Position numbers and translations under genes: made by a program. The notes under the pieces are model-generated. The model searched no databases and was not told where the DNA came from. It was given only the letters and a program-made list of their open reading frames with translations. Source: Pseudomonas sp. P5_109 (GTDB lineage Bacteria; Pseudomonadota; Gammaproteobacteria; Pseudomonadales; Pseudomonadaceae). From it: DNA of 64,000 bases. Shown here one piece after another: positions 57,381 to 64,000 of this stretch; within the stretch, counting starts at the first letter, position 1; every line of letters starts with the position of its first letter. The stretch lies in NCBI RefSeq assembly GCF_034009455.1, contig NZ_CP125380.1, positions 4,787,501 to 4,851,500 on the forward strand. Reading direction: 5' to 3'.

Positions 57381-57545
57381 TCAGCCATGGGCGCACTTGC
57401 AGCCTTTATGGGTGCATTCCTCGCCGTGTTCATGGTGCTTGGCGCAGGCCTCACAGCAGTAATGCTTGCCGTGACGGGCAATCGGATGTTCACCGAGTTT
57501 GCAGGAACATTTCGGACAATCGCAGATACTTTCGCGGTCAATCAT
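57381..57545 (-). CDS. Bacterial metallothionein (PmtA-like)
   Basis: Fifty-four residues with ten cysteines and several histidines: CDCPKCSCKLGEHPIARHGK, then HYCCEACAKHHEHGEECTHK and GCKCAHG. This is the SmtA/PmtA zinc- and copper-binding fold. The start MIDRESICDC follows the metal-free upstream frame, which is repeat sequence. Convergent with the 92-aa gene. Confidence 0.93.
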   Translation of the reverse strand: MIDRESICDCPKCSCKLGEHPIARHGKHYCCEACAKHHEHGEECTHKGCKCAHG

Positions 57546-57624
57546 GGGTCTGACTCCTCTTGTATGGTCGCCAGTGCTCATATGCACACCGTAAGTGTAG
57601 GAGCTGCCGCAGGTTGCGATCTTT

Positions 57625-57718
57625 TGTGGCGAGGGAGCTTGCTCCCGCTTGAGTGCGTAGCGCTCACAGATTTTTGGGGCCGCTGCGCAGCCCGGCGCGA
57701 GCAAGCTCGCTCGCCACA
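57625..57718. repeat. REP pair, TGTGGCGAGGGAGC variant
   Basis: Arms TGTGGCGAGGGAGCTTGCTC and complement ending GCTCGCCACA. Preceded by TGTAGGAGCTGCCGCAGG, another common Pseudomonas repeat fragment. Confidence 0.9.
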
Positions 57719-57743
57719 AAAGCTGCTGCGTCGAACCCGACCC

Positions 57744-57877
57744 TGTGGCGAGGGGGCTTGCCCCCGTTGGGTTGCGCAGCGACCCCAAAACCTGGCAACT
57801 GCGTTGTTCCTGACTTATGGCAATGACCGGGCTTGTGACTGCTGCGCAGTCAAACGGGGGCAATCCCCCTCGCCACA
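57744..57877. repeat. REP pair, TGTGGCGAGGGGGC family
   Basis: Arms TGTGGCGAGGGGGCTTGCCC and a complement with one change (CAATCCCCCT). Together with the previous pair it fills the 348-bp gap before the chemoreceptor gene. Confidence 0.9.
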
Positions 57878-57893
57878 AAAGCCCGATATGACC

Positions 57894-59576
57894 TCAGATA
57901 CGGAACTGCCCGACCAGGCTGCCCAGGCGCTGACCGAGGTCGGCCAGGCTGCGCGAAGTCTGTGCGCCGAGTTGAGTTTCGTCGGCGACGTTGTCCACCG
58001 CCACGGCAATCTGATGCACGCTGCGGTTGATCTCTTCGGCCACGGCGGTCTGTTCTTCCGCGGCACTGGCGATCTGCGCGTTCATTGAATTGATGGTGGC
58101 GATCAATTGAGCCATGGTGTCCAGCGAAGCCCCCGCCTCGTTGGCCTGGGCCGAGGTGCCGTCACCAGCCTCGCTGGAACGACGCATCGCCTCCACCGCC
58201 GACTGGGTGCCGGCCTGCAGGCGGTCGATCATGCCCTGGATTTCCTGGGTGCTGATTTGCGTACGGCTGGCCAACGCCCGCACTTCATCGGCCACCACCG
58301 CAAAACCGCGCCCCGCCTCGCCAGCACGGGCCGCCTCAATGGCGGCGTTGAGCGCCAGCAGATTGGTCTGTTCGGCGATCGAGCGGATCACCCCGAGCAC
58401 GCTGACAATCGACGAAACGTCTTTTTGCAGGCTGTCGAGGGACACGCCGCTGCTGCGGATGTCGTCCACCAACGCATGGATCTTCTCGATGCTGCCGGCC
58501 ACCACGCGCTTGGCCGCCTGCCCTTCTTCGTCAGTCTGCTGGGCTGCCACCGCAGCGTTCTGCGCGCTCTTGGCGACTTCCTGGGCGGCGGCCGACATTT
58601 CGTTGATCGCCGTGGCCACCTGATCGGTTTCGTGGCGCTGGCGTTCCATGGCCTGGTCCGAGCGATTGGCCTGGTCGGACACCTGATTCACCAGCCCGGT
58701 CAGTTGCGAAGTCATTTCGGTGATCTGCCGTACCAGGCCGTGGATCTTGTCGACGAAACGGTTGAACGAGCCGGCCAGTTCGCCGAGTTCGTCCTGGCTG
58801 GTGATGGTCAGGCGACGGGTCAGGTCGCCCTCGCCCGCGGCGATGTCGTCGAGGTTGGCTTTCATCAAATGCAGCGGACGCAGAATGGTGTTGGCCAACA
58901 GCATCCCGGCAGCGGCGATCACAAGCAACACCACGAGCGCCACACCGACGATGCTCAGCACCATGCCTTGCATGCGCTCCTGGACCTTGGCTTCGACCAC
59001 CGCCACTTGTGCTTCGATTCCGTCGAGATTGACCGAGGTGCCGACCGCCATGTCCCACTTCGGCAGGTATTCGGTGTAGCCGAGCTTGGGCACCAACACC
59101 TGGGTGTTGCCGGGCAAGGGCGAGCTGTATTGCAGGTAGTGCGTACCGTCCTTCGCCACCTTCACCAGGTCGCGGTTGACGTAGACACCATTCGGGTCGC
59201 GGTTGTCCTTGAAGCTCTGGCCCACGCCTTCGGGGCTGTTGGCCTTGAACAGGCGCACGGTGTTGGAGTCGTAGCCGAAGAAGTAGCCGTCCTTGCCATA
59301 AGTGATGCTCGACAGCAGCTTGATCACCTGGGCCCGCGCCGCCTCATCGCCGGGAGCGGCCGCGTCGTAGAGCGGTTTGATCGTGGTCATGGCCACGGCC
59401 ACGTAGCTTTGCAAGGTCGCCTTGGCATCGCTGAGCAGGCGCTCGCGGGTCTGCTCGACTTCCTTGCGCGCCTGATCCTGAAGAATGAACAGCGTGGTCA
59501 GGCTGATGACCAGCGCAAACAGCAACACCGGGAGGACGGCAAGGGACAGGACTTTGGCCTTGAGGCTCATGCGCAT
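57894..59576 (-). CDS. Methyl-accepting chemotaxis protein, single Cache sensor
   Basis: A 560-residue receptor: TM1 at about 8-30, a periplasmic sCache domain ([31 protein letters not shown]), TM2 near 205-230, HAMP, then the signalling tip [20 protein letters not shown] followed by [17 protein letters not shown]. No C-terminal CheR pentapeptide. Ligand unknown, though single-Cache receptors of this form often sense small organic acids. Start MRMSLKAK at 59576. Confidence 0.93.
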   Translation of the reverse strand: MRMSLKAKVLSLAVLPVLLFALVISLTTLFILQDQARKEVEQTRERLLSDAKATLQSYVAVAMTTIKPLYDAAAPGDEAARAQVIKLLSSITYGKDGYFFGYDSNTVRLFKANSPEGVGQSFKDNRDPNGVYVNRDLVKVAKDGTHYLQYSSPLPGNTQVLVPKLGYTEYLPKWDMAVGTSVNLDGIEAQVAVVEAKVQERMQGMVLSIVGVALVVLLVIAAAGMLLANTILRPLHLMKANLDDIAAGEGDLTRRLTITSQDELGELAGSFNRFVDKIHGLVRQITEMTSQLTGLVNQVSDQANRSDQAMERQRHETDQVATAINEMSAAAQEVAKSAQNAAVAAQQTDEEGQAAKRVVAGSIEKIHALVDDIRSSGVSLDSLQKDVSSIVSVLGVIRSIAEQTNLLALNAAIEAARAGEAGRGFAVVADEVRALASRTQISTQEIQGMIDRLQAGTQSAVEAMRRSSEAGDGTSAQANEAGASLDTMAQLIATINSMNAQIASAAEEQTAVAEEINRSVHQIAVAVDNVADETQLGAQTSRSLADLGQRLGSLVGQFRI

Positions 59577-59673
59577 GACGTTCACTCTTTTGATTTTGTT
59601 GGCGTGGTTAAACGCTTTAACGGCACGCTGGGTCAAAAGTTGAACGCGGTCATCAGGTCCGCAGAAGATCCCC

Positions 59674-59762
59674 TGTGGGAGCGGGCTTGCTCGCGAAGAG
59701 GGCGTGTCAGTCACTATATAGGTTGTCTGACACACCGCATTCGCGAGCAAGCCCGCTCCCAC
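59674..59762. repeat. REP pair, TGTGGGAGCGGGC family
   Basis: Complementary arms; spacer GTGTCAGTCACTATATAGGT. Confidence 0.92.
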
Positions 59763-59774
59763 GGGGGTTCCGGG

Positions 59775-61091
59775 TTACAGGACCATCGCGGCCACCCAGC
59801 CGAACGCCAGCAGCGGCAGGTTGTAGTGCAGGAAGGTCGGGACCACGGTGTCCCAGATGTGATGGTGCTGGCCGTCGATGTTCAGGCCGGAGGTCGGGCC
59901 GAGGGTCGAGTCCGAAGCCGGCGAGCCGGCGTCGCCCAGGGCACCGGCCGTACCGACGATGCACACGATGGCAATCGGACTGAAGCCCAGTTGCACGCAC
60001 AGCGGCACGAAGATCGCCGCGAGGATCGGCACGGTGGAGAACGACGAACCGATGCCCATGGTCACCAGCAACCCCACCAGCAACATCAGCAAGGCGCCGA
60101 TGCCCTTGCTGTGATCGATGTACGCCGCCGACGACTCGACCAGCGTCTGCACCTCACCGGTGGCCTTCATCACTTCGGCAAACCCCGAGGCCGCGATCAT
60201 GATGAAGCCGATCATCGCCATCATTTTCATGCCTTCGGTGAACAGGTCATCGGTGTCACGCCACTTGACGATGCCCGACACCGAGAAAATCAGGAAGCCG
60301 GCCAGTGCACCGATAATCATCGAGTCCAACAACAGCTGAACGATGAACGCCGCCGCGATGGCCACACCAGCCACCATCAGGCTTAGCGGGTTGTATTGCA
60401 CCGCCACTTGCTCGACCTGTTCGATCTTCGCCAGGTCGTAGACACGCTTCTTGCGATAGCTGACAAACGCGATCAGCAGGCCCGCCACCATGCCCAGGGC
60501 CGGAATGCCCATGGCGTGGGTCACATTGATGCCGCTGATGTCCACCCCGCTGCGGGCGACGTTGGCCAGCAGGATCTCATTGAGGAAGATGTTGCCGAAG
60601 CCCACCGGCAGGAACATGTACGGCGTGATCAAGCCGAAGGTCATGACGCAGGCGATCAGGCGACGGTCCAGTTGCAGTTTGGTCAGCACATATAGAAGTG
60701 GCGGCACCAGCAACGGAATGAACGCGATATGGATCGGCAGGATGTTCTGCGAGGCGATGGCCACGACCCACAGCAGGCCAATCAGCAGCCATTTGACCTG
60801 GCTTCCGCCGTTGGCGTGCTGGCGATCGACCATCGCCAGGGCTTTGTCGGCCAGCGCATGGGCCATGCCGGACTTGGCAATGGCCACGGCGAAAGCGCCG
60901 AGCAAGGCATAGGACAACGCCACCGTCGCGCCGCCACCGAGGCCGCTGTTGAAAGCCTTGAGCGTCGCCTCGATACCCAGGCCGCCGGTCAAACCACCGA
61001 CCAGCGCACCGACGATCAGGGCGATCACCACATGCACGCGGGACAGGCTGAGCACCAGCATGATGCCGACCGCGGCAATTACTGCATTCAT
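59775..61091 (-). CDS. NhaC-like Na+/H+ antiporter family permease
   Basis: A 438-residue protein with about eleven hydrophobic helices. Conserved text includes [53 protein letters not shown] and [16 protein letters not shown]. It belongs to the NhaC/NhaD-like ion transporter group; some members carry amino acids or organic acids. ATG 61091 has AGAGG 8 nt upstream. Confidence 0.85.
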   Translation of the reverse strand: MNAVIAAVGIMLVLSLSRVHVVIALIVGALVGGLTGGLGIEATLKAFNSGLGGGATVALSYALLGAFAVAIAKSGMAHALADKALAMVDRQHANGGSQVKWLLIGLLWVVAIASQNILPIHIAFIPLLVPPLLYVLTKLQLDRRLIACVMTFGLITPYMFLPVGFGNIFLNEILLANVARSGVDISGINVTHAMGIPALGMVAGLLIAFVSYRKKRVYDLAKIEQVEQVAVQYNPLSLMVAGVAIAAAFIVQLLLDSMIIGALAGFLIFSVSGIVKWRDTDDLFTEGMKMMAMIGFIMIAASGFAEVMKATGEVQTLVESSAAYIDHSKGIGALLMLLVGLLVTMGIGSSFSTVPILAAIFVPLCVQLGFSPIAIVCIVGTAGALGDAGSPASDSTLGPTSGLNIDGQHHHIWDTVVPTFLHYNLPLLAFGWVAAMVL

Positions 61092-61253
61092 TGTCATACC
61101 TCTGGACAAGCGAAAAGAGTCCGGCCGGCAGTCTGCGAGAGCCGCCAGCGGATAAAAGGAATGGGTCTTATTAGAGGGCGCGCACTTTGCCGCAGAGTGG
61201 GCGCGGTGTCAAAGCTCGTGGGCAATGGGGATATGTATCTGCATGTGATGACC

Positions 61254-61373
61254 TGTGGCGAGGGGGCTTGCCCCCGTTCGGCTGCGTAACAGTCGCGATC
61301 CAGACAACGCGGTATGACCGGACAAAATAGGGGGCCGCTTCGCGACCCAACGGGGGCAAGCCCCCTCGCCACA
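61254..61373. repeat. REP pair, TGTGGCGAGGGGGC family
   Basis: Full complementary arms in the 368-bp divergent antiporter/chemoreceptor gap; the rest of the gap is promoter DNA. Confidence 0.92.
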
Positions 61374-61459
61374 AAAGCTTTGGCTGATGACATAAAGAAA
61401 ACCCGATCGCGGCCGTTACAGGGCAAAGTCTCAGATATTTATCGAATAAGGACGTCTCC

Positions 61460-63607
61460 ATGTCGCTCAGACAACTTTCCATCCAATGGAAAATCACCCT
61501 GCTGGCCGGGCTGTGCCTGGCGGGCATCGTGACCCTGCTGGTGGGTCTTTCGCTGTATCGCATGGAGCACAGTTCCGCGCTGGTGAAAGCCTCGAGCATG
61601 GAGATGCTGACCGAAGCCGCCCAGGCGCGAATCGAGTCCCAGGGCGAAAACCAGGCGCTGGGCATTCGCCAGCAGTTCATGGACGCCTATCAGTACGGCC
61701 ACGGATTCTCGCGGCAGGTGCTGTTTCTGCGTGACCAGGCCGAAAAGCGCTTTCTCGATGCCTTCGACCTGCGCGAAGACCTGACCCGCCAGGTCAAGTC
61801 GGCCCTGCAGGCCAATCCCGAGCTGCTCGGCCTGTCCCTGGTGTTCGAGCCCAACGGCCTGGACGGCAAGGACGAACTGTTCGCCGGACAAGCGGAACTG
61901 GGCAGCAACGACAAGGGCCGTTTCGCCCTCTACTGGTCGCAGCCGACGCCGGGCAAGGTGACCTCGATGGCCCTGCCGGAAAAGGACATGGCCGACACCA
62001 GCACCGGCCCCAGCGGCGAAGCGGCCAACGCCTGGTTCACTTGCCCGCGCACCACGCTCAAGCCATGCGTGATCGAACCCTACTTCTATGAGATCGACGG
62101 CCAGAACGTGCTGATGACCAGCATCGTTTTCCCGCTGATGGTCAACGGCAAGGTCATCGCCTCGCTGTCGGTGGACATCAACCTCAACAGCCTGCAAGCA
62201 GTCAGTCTGGGCGCCAGCAAGAAGCTCTACGACGGCCAGACCAGTGTCAGCATCATCAGCCCGGCCGGTCTCCTCGCCGGCTACAGCCCTGACGCCAGCA
62301 AACTCAGCCAGCACCTGGACGCCGTGGACAAGACCAACGGTGCCGAACTGCTGCGCATGCTCGGCGCCAGCAGCAAAACCGCCAGCCTGCACAGCAATCA
62401 GCAACTGAAAGTGTTGGCACCCTTCCAGCCAATTCCCGGCGGTAAATCCTGGGGCGTGCTGCTCGACGTGCCGGAGAAAGTCCTGGTCGGCCCCGCCGAA
62501 GCCCTGAAAAAGCAACTTGATGACAGCAACACCGCCGGCACGCTGGTCGAACTCGGCCTGGGGGTACTCGCCGCGCTGCTCGGCCTGGTGCTGGTGTGGC
62601 TGATGGCCCGCAGCGTGACCAAACCGATTCTCGGCGTGGCGCTGATGCTCGAAGACATCGCCAGCGGCGAAGGTGATCTGACCCGCCGCCTGGCCTACGA
62701 CAAGAAGGACGAACTGGGCCAACTGGCTGGCTGGTTCAACCGTTTCCTCGATAAGCTGCAACCGATCATTGCCGAAGTGAAACGCTCGGTGCAGGACGCC
62801 CGCAGCACCGCTGACCAGTCCTCCGCCATCGCCACCCAGACCAGCGCCGGCATGGAGCAGCAATACCGCCAGGTGGATCAGGTCGCCACCGCCTCCCACG
62901 AGATGAGCGCCACCGCCCAGGACGTCGCCCGCAGCGCCGCGCAAGCGGCCCATGCCGCCCGGGATGCCGATCAGGCGACCCGTCAGGGCCTGACCGTGAT
63001 CGACCGCACCACCACCAGCATCGGCAACCTCGCCGCCGACATGAGCGCCGCCATGGTTCAGGTCGAAGGCCTGGCAGCCAACAGCGAGAAAATCGGCACG
63101 GTACTGGAAGTGATCCGCGCGATCGCCGAGCAGACCAACCTGCTGGCCCTCAACGCGGCGATCGAAGCGGCCCGTGCCGGAGAGGCCGGACGCGGTTTTG
63201 CCGTGGTCGCCGATGAAGTGCGCAACCTGGCGCGGCGCACCCAGGAGTCCGTGGAAGAAACCCGCCTGGTGATCGAGCAACTGCAAAACGGTACCCAGGA
63301 GGTGGTGGGTTCGATGAACAACAGCCATCGTCAGGCCCAGGGCAGTGTCGAGCAGGTTGGCCAGGCCGTGACGGCGCTGCGCCAGATCGGCGACGCGGTG
63401 ACCGTGATCAACGACATGAACATGCAGATCGCCAGTGCCGCCGAAGAGCAAAGCGCGGTGGCCGAGGAGATCAACAACAACGTGGCGACCATTCGCGACG
63501 TGACTGAGTCGCTGTCGGGCCAGGCCAATGAATCGGCGCGGGTCAGCCAGTCGCTCAACAGCCTGGCGAACCAGCAGCAGAACTTGATGGATCAGTTCCG
63601 CGTTTAA
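61460..63607 (+). CDS. Methyl-accepting chemotaxis protein, double Cache sensor
   Basis: A 715-residue receptor: TM1 at about 10-32, a large periplasmic dCache domain to about 350 ([42 protein letters not shown]), TM2 near 355-378, HAMP ([18 protein letters not shown]) and the MCP tip [20 protein letters not shown]. The [16 protein letters not shown] stretch is where amino-acid-binding dCache domains carry ligand contacts, but the full motif is not clear. AAGGA lies before the ATG. Confidence 0.93.
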   Translation: MSLRQLSIQWKITLLAGLCLAGIVTLLVGLSLYRMEHSSALVKASSMEMLTEAAQARIESQGENQALGIRQQFMDAYQYGHGFSRQVLFLRDQAEKRFLDAFDLREDLTRQVKSALQANPELLGLSLVFEPNGLDGKDELFAGQAELGSNDKGRFALYWSQPTPGKVTSMALPEKDMADTSTGPSGEAANAWFTCPRTTLKPCVIEPYFYEIDGQNVLMTSIVFPLMVNGKVIASLSVDINLNSLQAVSLGASKKLYDGQTSVSIISPAGLLAGYSPDASKLSQHLDAVDKTNGAELLRMLGASSKTASLHSNQQLKVLAPFQPIPGGKSWGVLLDVPEKVLVGPAEALKKQLDDSNTAGTLVELGLGVLAALLGLVLVWLMARSVTKPILGVALMLEDIASGEGDLTRRLAYDKKDELGQLAGWFNRFLDKLQPIIAEVKRSVQDARSTADQSSAIATQTSAGMEQQYRQVDQVATASHEMSATAQDVARSAAQAAHAARDADQATRQGLTVIDRTTTSIGNLAADMSAAMVQVEGLAANSEKIGTVLEVIRAIAEQTNLLALNAAIEAARAGEAGRGFAVVADEVRNLARRTQESVEETRLVIEQLQNGTQEVVGSMNNSHRQAQGSVEQVGQAVTALRQIGDAVTVINDMNMQIASAAEEQSAVAEEINNNVATIRDVTESLSGQANESARVSQSLNSLANQQQNLMDQFRV

Positions 63608-63622
63608 ACCCGCAACTGCAAC

Positions 63623-63722
63623 TGTAGGAGCGAGCTTGCTCGCGAAAAACCCGAGGGCGCCGCGGGGAACCAGATTCCCCGCGTCATCGTTGACGATTTT
63701 CGCGAGCGAGCTCGCTCCTACA
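63623..63722. repeat. REPIN-type inverted pair
   Basis: Arms TGTAGGAGCGAGCTTGCTCG and complement; the spacer holds GCGTCATCGTTGACG, the reversed common core. Confidence 0.92.
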
Positions 63723-63899
63723 GTGATGGCGAGTGGATATCTAGCAGAACCTGATTATGCTTCAGAGAACCTGGCAACAATCCGGGACGTCAACTTCAAA
63801 GCAAGCTTTGCGTAATCCGACGACATCAGCCCCAGGGCCAGGGTGCGGCAACATTTGAGAGGTGCTCCGGCCTACAACAGTAACAACGGAGAACACTCA

Positions 63900-64000
63900 T
63901 GGCGGCCATCGACAACACCACCACGGGCAGCGCGCCCAACCACGGGATCACCCGGGAGGAGCGCAAGGTCATTTTCGCGTCGTCCCTGGGTACCGTGTTC
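63900..64000 (+). CDS. MFS transporter, metabolite:H+ symporter type (5' fragment)
   Basis: Thirty-three residues are visible before the window ends: MAAIDNTTTGSAPNHGITRE, then ERKVIFASSLGTVF. The charged start followed by an R-K-VIFASSLGTVFEW-type first helix is typical of the MHS (KgtP/ProP-like) family. AACGGAGAA lies before the ATG. Substrate unknown. Confidence 0.75.

Overview
The window is GC-rich chromosomal DNA from a Pseudomonas, most likely the P. fluorescens group. The evidence is the many REP/REPIN-type inverted repeats typical of that group and protein families characteristic of the genus (YceH, DUF6124-like, DUF1615, PmtA-type metallothionein, PolB, SelU-SelD). No rRNA, tRNA, CRISPR array, insertion sequence or prophage was recognised.

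Region 1 (1-16.6 kb) is a steroid catabolic island. It holds a 3-ketosteroid 9alpha-hydroxylase oxygenase (KshA-type Rieske protein), a LuxR-type regulator placed like TesR, and the meta-cleavage tail tesD-tesE-tesF-tesG. It also has a very clear ketosteroid delta-isomerase (KSI) beside a SnoaL-like protein resembling bile-acid 7alpha-dehydratases. A long operon carries an IpdE1/IpdE2-like acyl-CoA dehydrogenase pair, an IpdF-like SDR, a MaoC hydratase and a thiolase. Together these suggest ring-B opening, removal of the A-ring remnant as pyruvate plus an acyl-CoA, and beta-oxidation of the C/D rings. KstD, KshB, TesA1A2 and TesB are not in the window; the cluster runs off the left edge. Five promoter regions of the island, plus the one in front of nudE, carry a 16-bp dyad, TMGTCC-NNTC-GGACGA, mostly 56-71 nt before start codons. 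This looks like an undescribed regulon operator. It also marks a 55-aa secreted Cys-containing protein and possibly nudE.

Region 2 (16.7-28 kb) is core-like: a GT39/LABNT/GT2 lipid-sugar operon, yceH, a cupin, an SdhL-type shikimate dehydrogenase-like protein, a PVY-rich secreted protein, two small proteins, an AI-2E family permease, trhP, and a divergent LysR/EamA pair. Region 3 (27.8-33 kb) is a glucarate module (GntR regulator, MFS transporter, gudD) followed by a class C beta-lactamase. Region 4 (33-45 kb) has small envelope and hypothetical proteins, a TauE/SafE permease, an aldo/keto reductase, DNA polymerase II, a CBS protein, a GST, a secreted protein of seven 13-residue repeats, and a 7-copy array of 139-bp REPIN units. 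Region 5 (45-64 kb) has a TonB siderophore receptor with a possible Fur box, an FAD monooxygenase, a zinc-type HemB, a GST, a histidine phosphatase, selU-selD, an AraC/XapX/oxidoreductase group, a metallothionein, two chemoreceptors flanking a NhaC-like antiporter, and the start of an MFS transporter.

REP-type elements sit in most intergenic gaps and fall into at least three sequence families, with two tandem arrays and apparent nesting. Coordinates come from reading the sequence. Family assignments come from motifs and remembered family sequences, not from database searches.
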